A program made the translations under genes and the position numbers. From positions 18,743-44,756 of the forward strand of contig DBBT01000063.1 in NCBI GenBank assembly GCA_002292345.1: a stretch of 26,014 nt of DNA, in the 5' to 3' direction. Below the pieces are notes generated by a model. It was not told the origin of the DNA and did no database searches. It saw only the letters and a list, made by a program, of their open reading frames with translations. Positions within the stretch are counted from its first letter, which is position 1. Every line of letters starts with the position of its first letter. This DNA is from Opitutia bacterium UBA977 (GTDB lineage Bacteria > Verrucomicrobiota > Verrucomicrobiia > Opitutales > Coraliomargaritaceae). This document shows positions 16,518 through 23,826 of this stretch, one piece after another.

Positions 16518-17660
16518 ATGAATGATTCCGAAACAGCGCCGCATGTTTGCCCCGAAGAGGGAGACGTTGGCATTGTCGAGTATCAAGATTTCGTTTCTCA
16601 GGAGCCGTTTCACTTCGAGTCGGGGGGAATTATCCCTGGACTGACTTTACGTTATGAGACTTATGGGCATCTCAATGCGGCTAAGGATAATGCGATTCTC
16701 ATCTGCCATGCGCTCAGTGGAAATCATCATTGTGCTGGTGTGCGCAGTATTGATGAGCGCAAGTCGGGCTGGTGGAATTTCGCCGTTGGTCCGGGCAAGC
16801 CGATTGATACGTCACGCTATTTTGTTATTTGTTCGAATTCACTGGGTGGCTGTTCTGGCTCGTCTGGTCCATATTCAATCAACCCAGAAACTGGCGAGCG
16901 CTATCGATTAGATTTTCCAAAGTTGACCGTGCATGATATGGTCAAAGCGCAGGCTCTGTTACTCGATTCTTTGGGTGTGGATCGCTTACATGCGGTCGTT
17001 GGTGGTAGTATGGGCGGGATGCAAACACTGCAATGGGCTATTGATTTCCCGCAGCGGGTGGGGCGCTATATCGCCATGGCTTGTTGCGCGCGCCACAACG
17101 CGCAGGCCATCGCCTTTAATGATACCGGTCGTCAGGCTATCATGCGTGACCCGATTTGGGACAATGGTAATTACGATCCAGACCAACCGCCAGGGCATGG
17201 CCTAGCGGTGGCTCGGATGATGGCGCACATTACTTATCTTTCTGATGCTGGGATGGAAGCAAAGTTTGGCCGCAAGCGGCCCACTGAGGATGCGGGAAAG
17301 GAGCATTTTGACGTCGAATTTGAGGTGGAGAGCTACTTACGCTATCAAGGTCAGAGCTTTGTTGGCCGCTTTGATGCCAATACCTATCTGTATTTGACTA
17401 AGGCTCTCGATCGCTTCGATTTACATGGACCAGTTTCCTTGGATGAGACGCTTTCGACTGTCACAGCGCCTGGGCTGGTGGTTGGGTTTACATCTGATTG
17501 GCTCTATCCGCCGCAAGGAAATCGTGAAGTTGCGGAAGCGCTGCTACGTCTAGGTAAGGATGCGACGTATGCAGAGCTGTCGATGGACTTTGGCCACGAT
17601 TCGTTCCTTGTGCGTTCCCCCGAACTGTACGATTTGATCCGCACCTTTCTTGATCGGTAA
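16518..17660 (+). CDS. metX: Homoserine O-acetyltransferase
   Basis: MetX is an alpha/beta-hydrolase-fold enzyme that acylates homoserine (with acetyl-CoA, in some lineages succinyl-CoA), the first committed step of methionine synthesis. The 380-residue protein shows the catalytic triad Ser164 in GGSMGGMQ, Asp327 in TSDWLYPP and His360 in FGHDSF. The motifs HALSGNHH (64-71) and NSLGGCSGSSGP (107-118) are typical. Acyl specificity cannot be read safely, so acetyl is the default. The 79-base gap after prs holds no riboswitch I recognise. metW follows after 8 bases, forming the well-known metX-metW pair. Confidence 0.95.
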   Translation: MNDSETAPHVCPEEGDVGIVEYQDFVSQEPFHFESGGIIPGLTLRYETYGHLNAAKDNAILICHALSGNHHCAGVRSIDERKSGWWNFAVGPGKPIDTSRYFVICSNSLGGCSGSSGPYSINPETGERYRLDFPKLTVHDMVKAQALLLDSLGVDRLHAVVGGSMGGMQTLQWAIDFPQRVGRYIAMACCARHNAQAIAFNDTGRQAIMRDPIWDNGNYDPDQPPGHGLAVARMMAHITYLSDAGMEAKFGRKRPTEDAGKEHFDVEFEVESYLRYQGQSFVGRFDANTYLYLTKALDRFDLHGPVSLDETLSTVTAPGLVVGFTSDWLYPPQGNREVAEALLRLGKDATYAELSMDFGHDSFLVRSPELYDLIRTFLDR

Positions 17661-17668
17661 TTGAAGGT

Positions 17669-18274
17669 ATGACTCACAATAAAAAGAGACGACAAGTTGA
17701 TTTTCAAATCATCGCCCGCTGGGTGGATGAGGGGGATCGTGTGTTAGATCTCGGCTGTGGTCGTGGTGTTTTATTGGAGTATTTAAAGCAGAAAAAGTCA
17801 GTCTACGGCGTCGGTGTAGATATTAGCTTTGAAGGCATCCTAAGCTGTGTGAAGCGTGGCGTGCCAGCTTATCATGGTGATGTTCAGGCACTCTTGGCGA
17901 CTTTTGGTGACAACGCGTTTGATCGCGTGATTTTTAGTCGATCAGTTGAGCTGTTGGACGACCCAGATGCCATCCTGGCCGAAGGCTTGCGCGTCGGTAA
18001 ACGAGTGACGGTTGGCTTTGTGAATCACGGGTTCTGGCTGAATCGGTTTAACTTTTTACTGAAAGGGCAGCGCACCGTCAATGAGGTGTATCCGCGGCAG
18101 TGGTATGAGACTCTGCGCTCAAACCCATTTTCAGTGAGTGAGTTTGATGCTTTCTGCGCCGCACGAGCAATCAACATCGAGAACCGCGTGTATCTCGGAG
18201 GGAATTGGAGTGGTGAATGCAAATGCCTGCCAAATCTATTTGCGGGATATGCTATTTACGATCTATCGATTTAG
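17669..18274 (+). CDS. metW: Methionine biosynthesis protein MetW
   Basis: A 201-residue member of the class I SAM-dependent methyltransferase fold. The nucleotide-binding motif VLDLGCGRGVLLEYL (residues 25-39) and the family stretch FDRVIFSRSVELLDDP are clear. In bacteria with this pair, MetW is needed for full activity of MetX; no methyl acceptor is established. It starts 8 bases after metX, and the GAAGG just before its ATG is one of the few Shine-Dalgarno-like sites in the window. No terminator with a T run was found between its stop and tRNA-Leu. Confidence 0.94.
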   Translation: MTHNKKRRQVDFQIIARWVDEGDRVLDLGCGRGVLLEYLKQKKSVYGVGVDISFEGILSCVKRGVPAYHGDVQALLATFGDNAFDRVIFSRSVELLDDPDAILAEGLRVGKRVTVGFVNHGFWLNRFNFLLKGQRTVNEVYPRQWYETLRSNPFSVSEFDAFCAARAINIENRVYLGGNWSGECKCLPNLFAGYAIYDLSI

Positions 18275-18436
18275 TTGAGAAGACTGGCGTCTGTTAAGAT
18301 GTTGATGGAGCTAATAACTCAATTCTGTCTGTAATCATGCGTGGAATCGATGTGTTTTAAACGATTCGATTGTATAGAGTCTTGCCATGGCTTAGACGGC
18401 TTGTTTTTTTCTGCGCTTGTCCAACGACACAACCTG

Positions 18437-18520
<84 letters not shown>

Positions 18521-18797
18521 TTTGGTTGATGGTCAACGACTTAAGTCGTTGGCTGTCATGCCAATGTGAGGGGACGCTGGATGGCTGTTGACTAGAAGTT
18601 GACTACTTTTTAATCGAAGAACGTCCAAATACACAGCAATGCGGACCAGACACAGCATTATCACACCAAGGACACAGCAGCAGCAGGCACACGGGGCGGG
18701 GGTCGAGCAATCGCTGTCTGTGCTGTTGCTACTATAGGTTCATCCGTCCCAAAAAAATTAGTCTCAGATCGTGAGTTGTCCCGTTGGCTTAGAACAC
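18521..18797. other. Non-coding stretch between the two tRNAs
   Basis: These 277 bases hold no credible reading frame. Visible structure: a perfect 18-base palindrome CAACGACTTAAGTCGTTG (18534-18551), 14 bases after tRNA-Leu, that can fold as a 7-bp stem with TTAA loop but has no T tract; two copies of GTTGACTA (18587-18594 and 18598-18605, 11-base period); three copies of ACACAGCA (18631, 18650 and 18672); and a possible long hairpin in which AGCAGCAG-G-CACA pairs with TGTG-CTGTTGCT around 18676-18730. The stretch from about 18670 to 18710 is GC-rich compared with its surroundings. Function unknown; it may hold tRNA processing signals or an RNA of its own. Confidence 0.5.
18534..18551. repeat. 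Perfect 18-base palindrome after tRNA-Leu
   Basis: CAACGACTTAAGTCGTTG is its own reverse complement. As RNA it forms a 7-bp hairpin with a TTAA loop. Its first half, CAACGAC, also occurs before the tRNA at 18422-18428. It could be a weak transcription stop or processing hairpin for the tRNA, or a protein-binding site; there is no following T run to make it a standard terminator. Confidence 0.55.
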
Positions 18798-18834
18798 AAA
18801 AAAGCCTGCAAATAACCGATATTCACAGGCTTTT
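18798..18834 (-). terminator. Rho-independent terminator of tRNA-Lys
   Basis: Read on the minus strand, AAAAGCCTG pairs with CAGGCTTTT and the stem continues inward through TGAATA and TATTTG (A-T and G-T pairs) to a 5-base loop, giving about 15 bp. It ends in six T's. It begins 7 bases after the 3' end of tRNA-Lys and so ends that transcript. Confidence 0.85.
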
Positions 18835-18841
18835 ATAAAAG

Positions 18842-18917
18842 TGGTAGACCGTCCGAGACTTGAACTCGGAACCAATTGATTAAAAGTCAACTGCTCTACC
18901 GATTGAGCTAACGATCC
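18842..18917 (-). tRNA. tRNA-Lys(UUU)
   Basis: On the minus strand a full cloverleaf of 76 bases can be drawn. The acceptor stem is GGATCGT with ACGGTCT, then discriminator A and an encoded CCA. TA precedes the D-stem GCTC/GAGC with loop AATCGGTA. The anticodon stem-loop GTTGA-CTTTTAA-TCAAT gives anticodon TTT (lysine), and the T-arm is CCGAG-TTCAAGT-CTCGG. The acceptor has two G-T pairs, which is tolerated. Confidence 0.96.
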
Positions 18918-18933
18918 ACTTTAAAATCGCAGG

Positions 18934-18962
18934 ATCGAACTGATTTGACGGCTGCTTGTCAA
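18934..18962 (-). promoter_or_regulatory. Candidate promoter for tRNA-Lys
   Basis: On the minus strand a perfect -35 box TTGACA (plus-strand 18957-18962) is followed after 17 bases by TTCGAT (18934-18939), a poor match to TATAAT. The start of transcription would lie near 18927, ten bases before the mature tRNA. The -35 is convincing and the -10 weak, so I rate this moderate. Confidence 0.4.
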
Positions 18963-18984
18963 GTATAGGAATTTTTTTTAAATT
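18956..18984 (+). promoter_or_regulatory. Candidate promoter for the ECF sigma gene
   Basis: TTGTCA (18956-18961) and TAAATT (18979-18984) are spaced by 17 bases, matching 5 of 6 and 4 of 6 consensus positions. Transcription would begin near 18991, leaving a 40-base leader before ATG 19033. The -35 overlaps the -35 of the divergent tRNA-Lys promoter by five bases. A second, ECF-like candidate (GGAAC at 18999 with TCTATC at 19023) would start too close to the ATG. Confidence 0.4.
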
Positions 18985-19032
18985 GAACGAAATTAATGGG
19001 AACAAATCTAAGCTCTTAACGATCTATCTTAC

Positions 19033-19647
19033 ATGAACCCAACTATGAGAGTAAAAAGCGAAGCCGCATGCCAAGACGATCTTTTGATCGAGCGAATTAA
19101 AAATGGCGATCTTGCTGCGTATGACGATATGGTCGCGCGCTATTGGGATCGTATTTTTGCACGTGTACACCATTTATTGAAAAATCAGCAAGATGCTGAA
19201 GAAGTTACTCAAGATGCGTTTATTCGTGCACACCGCGGATTAGACAAGTTTCGCGGTGATGCCTCTTTTTCGACTTGGCTCTATCAAATTGCCACGAATT
19301 TAGCCCACAATCGCTACTGGTATTGGTTCCGTCGCAAGCGGGACTACTCCGTCTCGCTGGATCAACCGCTCAGTGCAAATGGCGATCTTACACTGGAAAG
19401 TGTAATGCCTAGCGAGGGTGAGACGCCTTCAGAGGCTGCAGTCACGCAAGAATTTGTGCAGCGCGTGTCTGATTGTATGTCTGGCCTCGGTGAGAAGCAT
19501 CGCGAAGTGCTGACTTTACGCAATGTGCAGAATTTAACCTACGCGGAGATTGCGCAGACGCTTGAAATTAGTGTCGGCACGGTAAAAAGTCGTATTGCAC
19601 GGGCTCGGGAGAGCTTGCGTGATTTGATGGGCAGCGATTTTTCATGA
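19033..19647 (+). CDS. ECF-type RNA polymerase sigma factor
   Basis: A 204-residue sigma-70 family factor of the extracytoplasmic-function (RpoE-like) class, which has only regions 2 and 4. Region 2 covers about residues 18-95 (LIERIKNGDLAAYDDMVARYWDRIF, DAEEVTQDAFIRAHRGLDKF, FSTWLYQIATNLAHNRYW). Region 4 covers about 135-200 (LGEKHREVLTLRNVQNLTYAEIAQTLEISVGTVKSRIARARESLR), a clear helix-turn-helix. The start could also be ATG 19045. Its ATGA end overlaps the next gene, a membrane protein that is likely its anti-sigma factor. Which genes it switches on is not visible here. Confidence 0.95.
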   Translation: MNPTMRVKSEAACQDDLLIERIKNGDLAAYDDMVARYWDRIFARVHHLLKNQQDAEEVTQDAFIRAHRGLDKFRGDASFSTWLYQIATNLAHNRYWYWFRRKRDYSVSLDQPLSANGDLTLESVMPSEGETPSEAAVTQEFVQRVSDCMSGLGEKHREVLTLRNVQNLTYAEIAQTLEISVGTVKSRIARARESLRDLMGSDFS

Positions 19648-20315
19648 AGGAATCAAAATTTACAGAACTGGTAAATTTGTATTTCGACCGAGAGATCTCC
19701 TCGGTCGAGATCGAATTGCTGCGCGAAGAGATCGCTGTTTGTCCTACTCGAAAAGCTGAGTTTGAGTCGCGTTATCGGTTGCATCAAGCGATGCGTCTCG
19801 CCGTGGCTCCGGAAGCTTTGGAAGTGGCTGAATTTCGTGCTTTGGCGGCGAAGAAAACTTCTCAAGTCAGTCGTTTAACTGCGTGGCTTATTGGCTTTGG
19901 CATCGCTGCCTGTGTGAGTGCGACCTTCGTTTTACTGAGACCTACGATTCGAGAATCATCGAGTGTGGCCTCGGCAGAAGAGCTGACCGAGATGCTGCAG
20001 TCTGATATGAACCGCTTTGCCGCAACTCAAGGCACAGTTGGATTGCGCCGTGGGAGTCTCGCCTCGCAGTTGCGTTTAATGGGACTCACCCCTGAACTTG
20101 CACCCTTAGAGCGGCAGCTCAGTAGTGTCGACGTCGAAGCGCTACTCCAAAGTGAAACACGCCGGCAACGTGAGATTGATCGCATCAATCTGTATCAGAC
20201 TTACTCGGCGATACCAGAGCAGCGGTTATTTGAGCCATTGCCGTCATCCACTCGAGAACGGCAGCCACAACAGCGATTGCCTGCTGGGTTTCAAAGCTCT
20301 TTGGCTAGCTTCTAG
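19644..20315 (+). CDS. Putative membrane anti-sigma factor
   Basis: A 223-residue protein overlapping the sigma gene by 4 bases (ATGA). Residues 1-50 resemble the anti-sigma (ZAS) helical domain: ELVNLYFDREISSVEIELLREEIAVCPTRKAEFESRYRLHQAMR follows the family pattern, but the His-x3-Cys-x2-Cys zinc site is broken; only Cys33 remains, with Arg at 36 and no His before it. One membrane helix lies at about 79-98 (LTAWLIGFGIAACVSATFVLL). The C-terminal ~120 residues are polar and predicted outside the cytoplasm, and rich in Gln, Arg and Ser near the end (PLPSSTRERQPQQRLPAGF). I assign anti-sigma by position and topology; the family is not certain. Confidence 0.7.
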   Translation: MKESKFTELVNLYFDREISSVEIELLREEIAVCPTRKAEFESRYRLHQAMRLAVAPEALEVAEFRALAAKKTSQVSRLTAWLIGFGIAACVSATFVLLRPTIRESSSVASAEELTEMLQSDMNRFAATQGTVGLRRGSLASQLRLMGLTPELAPLERQLSSVDVEALLQSETRRQREIDRINLYQTYSAIPEQRLFEPLPSSTRERQPQQRLPAGFQSSLASF

Positions 20316-20334
20316 TCATTCGCGGGAGTGTCGT

Positions 20335-20934
20335 CTATGACAGTGCTTGTTTGACGAGCGCTTCGACACTCGCATTCGTCGGCAGTTGGCTGGAGGCCTT
20401 GCGCACAAATTTATCGGCATCGGCGGGCTTGTAGCCTAAAATAATAAGACTGCTGACTGCATCTTGATAGGCGCCAGAGCTTGCGCTTGTAGCCGCACCA
20501 GTTGAATCAGTAGCAGTGACTGCCGTGCTGAGGCTGACTTTGTCTTTGAGCTCAATGACTAGCCGTTCGGCTGTCTTTTTGCCAATCCCAGGGCATTTTG
20601 AAAGTAGGGCGATGTCGGCACTGGCAATCGCTCCGCGTAGCAGTTCGACCGACATGCGGCTGAGAATGGCGATACCGATCTTGGGGCCGATGCCAGAAAC
20701 TTTCTCGACTAGCAGGCGAAAGAAGTCGCGATCTTCGCGCGTAGCAAAGCCATACAGCGAGGCGCTATCTTCGCGATAGACCGAATGGATGAAGAGGCTG
20801 CACTCTTTGCCGACCCCAGGCACCTTCTCCGCCGTGGTAATCGGTATTTGAACATCGTAGCCAACGCCGCCGGCTTCGATGACGACGAGGAGGGGAGTGG
20901 TTTCGAGGACAGTACCTTTTATGCGGGCGATCAA
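20335..20934 (-). CDS. ruvA: Holliday junction branch migration protein RuvA
   Basis: RuvA binds Holliday junctions as a tetramer and loads the RuvB motor. The 199-residue protein has the N-terminal OB domain (IARIKGTVLETTPLLVVIEAGGVGYDVQIP), two helix-hairpin-helix motifs (VSGIGPKIGIAILS, CPGIGKKTAERLVIELKD), a variable linker rich in Ser, Thr and Ala, and domain III at the end (YQDAVSSLIILGYKPADADKFV), which contacts RuvB. The only reasonable start is a TTG (20932-20934), since the frame runs upstream directly into the dapB stop without any ATG. It follows dapB by 18 bases. ruvB and ruvC are not here. Confidence 0.95.
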   Translation of the reverse strand: MIARIKGTVLETTPLLVVIEAGGVGYDVQIPITTAEKVPGVGKECSLFIHSVYREDSASLYGFATREDRDFFRLLVEKVSGIGPKIGIAILSRMSVELLRGAIASADIALLSKCPGIGKKTAERLVIELKDKVSLSTAVTATDSTGAATSASSGAYQDAVSSLIILGYKPADADKFVRKASSQLPTNASVEALVKQALS

Positions 20935-20952
20935 AGTAGGTGTGAGTTCAGG

Positions 20953-21690
20953 TTAATCGACTAGGCCAAGGACGTCTTCCATGGTATAGACGCCAGGGGC
21001 TTTACCGATTGCCCAGTGTGCAGCGCGCACTGATCCTTGGGCGAAGATTTTGCGATCCGTCGCACGGTGCGTGAGCTCGATACGCTCACCTGCGCCGCAG
21101 AAATAGACGGTGTGCTCGCCGACGATGTCGCCACCGCGGATGGCGTGTACGCCTATCTCTTTGTGTGGGCGTGCGCCTACAAGGCCTTCACGGCCATGCA
21201 CGACCTGTTCGTCGTTGAGCGCATAGGAATCCTTGAGGATTTCGATTAGCCGCTCCGCTGTACCGCTGGGCGCATCTTTTTTATGATGGTGGTGCATTTC
21301 GAGCACTTCAGGCTCGTATTGATCGCCAAGGATACTGGCGGCCTTGCGGGTTAAATAGTTGAGCGTGTTGACGCCTACAGAATAGTTACCTGCCCAGACC
21401 ACTGGAATTTTGCCTGCCACTGCGTTGAGAATGGCTGCTTTCTCTTCGGCGGTGTGGCCAGTGGTGCCAATCACGAGCGGAATGTTGTTGGCGACCGCCA
21501 GTTCGGCAATGCTAAGAGTAATTTCATGAAAGCTGAAGTCGATGATCGCATCGCAGTTGGCGACGTTTGCGCTGGCATCGTCACCTGCGTCACAAGCGGA
21601 GGCGATCACCGCGTTGTGCGCTTCGGCAATTTCAGAAATGGCGAGGCCCATGCGTCCGCGTGAGCCGTTGAGTAAAATTTTGAGAAGCAT
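20953..21690 (-). CDS. dapB: 4-hydroxy-tetrahydrodipicolinate reductase
   Basis: DapB reduces the product of DapA with NAD(P)H in diaminopimelate/lysine synthesis. The 245-residue protein has the N-terminal Rossmann motif (LLNGSRGRMG, residues 6-15), VIGTTGHT (73-80), the catalytic stretch HHHHKKDAPSGTA (133-145) with the active His and Lys, and the C-terminal HRATDRKIFAQGSVRAAHWA and GVYTMEDVLGL. Length is slightly short but normal for several phyla. It lies between dapA (24-base gap) and ruvA (18-base gap), so these form an operon. Confidence 0.97.
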   Translation of the reverse strand: MLLKILLNGSRGRMGLAISEIAEAHNAVIASACDAGDDASANVANCDAIIDFSFHEITLSIAELAVANNIPLVIGTTGHTAEEKAAILNAVAGKIPVVWAGNYSVGVNTLNYLTRKAASILGDQYEPEVLEMHHHHKKDAPSGTAERLIEILKDSYALNDEQVVHGREGLVGARPHKEIGVHAIRGGDIVGEHTVYFCGAGERIELTHRATDRKIFAQGSVRAAHWAIGKAPGVYTMEDVLGLVD

Positions 21691-21714
21691 AGCAAGTGGG
21701 TATTTCTTAAATGA

Positions 21715-22605
21715 TTAGACGAGCGAGAGGTCTGCAAACAACGAATCGAGCACTTGGCGCGTGCTATCGGTTAGGCCGCTCAGAGGCAGGCGCACTTCAT
21801 CGGATTGAATGATGCCAGCTTGCTTGAGTGCATACTTGATTGGGGCTGGGTTTGGCTCGAGGAAGATGGCCTTAAAGAAAGGATAATACTTCAAGTAAGT
21901 CTCTCGAGCGGTTGCGTAGTCGTTATTTTTCGCAGCCTGTACCATCTGCACAAGGGGAGAAACCACTAGGTTTGACGCCACGCTAATCACACCAGTTGCG
22001 CCAGCGGACATGAAGGGTAGGATTAAACCGTCGTCACCACTCATCACTGCGTAGTCCGGGCCGAGCGCACGGACGTAATCGACGACCTTCTCGCACGAGC
22101 CTTCGGCGGCCTTCATGCAGCAGACGTGTGGATAGGCCTCGTAAAGGCGTGCGGTAACGTCGACTGAAATTTCAATCCCGCAGCGTGAAGGGATTGAGTA
22201 AAGCACGATAGGCTTCTTGGTTGACTCGGCAATCTTGCTGAAATGCTGGAATAGGCCCTCCTGGCTGGGCTTGTTGTAGTAAGGGGCAACGATCAGAAAG
22301 CCGTCCGCACCGACTGCTTCGGCTTGGCGGGTCAAGTCGATTGCTTCGTCTGTCGAGTTCGAGCCAGTCCCAGCGATCACTGGCACTTTGCCGCCTGCGG
22401 CTGCTACTGTGGCACGCACTACCTCGATATGCTCCTTGTGGGTCAGTGTGGGGGATTCGCCAGTGGTGCCGACCGAGACGAGTCCGTCAATATTGCCATC
22501 AAGCTGATGCGCGACGAGCGCATCGAGATCTTCAAAGGAGACGGCACCCTCACGCATCGGTGTGGCTAAGGCTGTGAAAACGCCTGAAAATTGATTTGTG
22601 TTCAT
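21715..22605 (-). CDS. dapA: 4-hydroxy-tetrahydrodipicolinate synthase
   Basis: DapA condenses pyruvate with aspartate semialdehyde, the first step specific to lysine and diaminopimelate. The 296-residue TIM-barrel protein shows GTTGESPTL (46-54), Tyr110 in APYYNKPSQEG, Tyr136 and Arg141 in VLYSIPSRCG, and the Schiff-base Lys165 in CCMKAAEGS. Some active-site neighbours differ from the usual forms (YNVPGRT and KEASG), but the catalytic Thr, Tyr and Lys are present. It is the first gene of dapA-dapB-ruvA. The 120 bases upstream are shared with the divergent pilT-like gene; I find no convincing promoter there by eye. Confidence 0.95.
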   Translation of the reverse strand: MNTNQFSGVFTALATPMREGAVSFEDLDALVAHQLDGNIDGLVSVGTTGESPTLTHKEHIEVVRATVAAAGGKVPVIAGTGSNSTDEAIDLTRQAEAVGADGFLIVAPYYNKPSQEGLFQHFSKIAESTKKPIVLYSIPSRCGIEISVDVTARLYEAYPHVCCMKAAEGSCEKVVDYVRALGPDYAVMSGDDGLILPFMSAGATGVISVASNLVVSPLVQMVQAAKNNDYATARETYLKYYPFFKAIFLEPNPAPIKYALKQAGIIQSDEVRLPLSGLTDSTRQVLDSLFADLSLV

Positions 22606-22725
22606 GTTCTGTTTGAAAAGGATTGGCTTAAGTCAAATGACCGTAGTATTGCCTTAGCACGTCGATATCATGCCGCTTATTCAATAGAAAATTTCGTATT
22701 CCTCTCAAACTAACAATAGTTCATT

Positions 22726-23826
22726 ATGTCAGTTCTTGAAACAATTCACGGCCTTCTCTCCCTCGCTGTCGAAAATGGGGCTAGCGATGTACACATTAAA
22801 TCCAACAAACCAGCATTTCTTCGGCTAAGCGGGCGCTTGGAATCAGTCGAGATGGACCCGATCGCGCCAGATGAGGTGAGAGAGTTTATTGATCAGTCCG
22901 TGCCCGCCGAATTTCACGATATCTGGGTAAAAAATCGGCAGGTGGACTATTCGTATAATGCCCCAGGTGTGGGTCGTTTCCGGGTGAACGGTTTCTTACA
23001 GCGAGGCTTGCCAAGTATTGTGATGCGCCATGTTAGCGATCACCCACCCACGTTCTCAGAGTTGAACATTGATGGCGAGACTCTCGCGAAATTATGCACC
23101 GAGAAAAACGGGATTGTGCTCCTTTGTGGTGCCACTGGTTCCGGTAAAAGTTCTACTTTGGCTGCTATGGTTAATCACATCAACCATAGCTATGATCGAC
23201 ATATTGTAACCTTGGAGGACCCGATCGAGTATACTTATGCAGATGTGAAATCGATTATCAATCAGCGTGAGATTGGCATCGATTGCCCCAGCTTTGCTCA
23301 AGGCATGCGCTCGGTGCTACGTCAGGATCCGGATGTTATTCTAGTTGGCGAGATGCGTGATCGCGATACGTTCGAAACCGCGCTGCAAGCCTCAGAAACT
23401 GGGCACCTAGTGTTTGGCACATTACACGCCTCAAATGCACAACAGGCAGTGCAGCGCCTCTTTGAGTTCTTCCCAGAAGAGCGTAAGCAATCCTTGCAGC
23501 GTCAACTCGCTGGTGCGCTTCGTGCAACCATTACACAGAAGTTGCTGACGGCGATGGAGGGTGGAGGCCGTATTCCGGTGTCAGAGGTCTTCGTGCTGGA
23601 CGCGCTTGGACGTAAGACGATTCAGGACGGAAAATTCGAAAAACTCGAAGCTGTCATTGAAGCTTCGGAGGACAATGGCTCGAAGACTTTTAATCAGGAT
23701 CTGTTCCGCCTCGTGAAGGGGGGATTAATCTCGAAAGCCGATGCGATCGATAATTCACCGAACCCGCGCCAGTTGGAGATGAATTTGAAAGGGATTTTCC
23801 TCAGTAGTGGTGGAATCATTAATTAA
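22726..23826 (+). CDS. Type IV pilus retraction ATPase (PilT/PilU family)
   Basis: A 366-residue secretion-type ATPase that powers pilus retraction in twitching motility. The N-terminal PAS-like domain (about 1-105) is followed by the ATPase core. Walker A is GATGSGKS (135-142), the Asp box lies in LEDPIEYTY (163-171), Walker B is DVILVGEMRD (203-212), and the His box is HLVFGTLHA (227-235). The overall form matches PilT; the sequence AEFHDIWVKNRQVDYSY is also seen in PilU-like proteins, so I do not choose between them. No pilin or pilus assembly gene is nearby. The following glycosyltransferase gene begins directly after its stop. Confidence 0.92.
   Translation: MSVLETIHGLLSLAVENGASDVHIKSNKPAFLRLSGRLESVEMDPIAPDEVREFIDQSVPAEFHDIWVKNRQVDYSYNAPGVGRFRVNGFLQRGLPSIVMRHVSDHPPTFSELNIDGETLAKLCTEKNGIVLLCGATGSGKSSTLAAMVNHINHSYDRHIVTLEDPIEYTYADVKSIINQREIGIDCPSFAQGMRSVLRQDPDVILVGEMRDRDTFETALQASETGHLVFGTLHASNAQQAVQRLFEFFPEERKQSLQRQLAGALRATITQKLLTAMEGGGRIPVSEVFVLDALGRKTIQDGKFEKLEAVIEASEDNGSKTFNQDLFRLVKGGLISKADAIDNSPNPRQLEMNLKGIFLSSGGIIN

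Noticed and set aside
18600..18740. Minus-strand frame reading a Cys/Leu-rich peptide in the inter-tRNA stretch
   Set aside because: About 40 codons with no start codon, and the composition follows the CAGCAG-like repeats. Not coding.
18999..19028. ECF-type autoregulated promoter (GGAAC with TCTATC) before the sigma gene
   Set aside because: The spacing is plausible, but transcription would begin at or after ATG 19033, and the -10 match is weak. It would require the second ATG (19045) as start.
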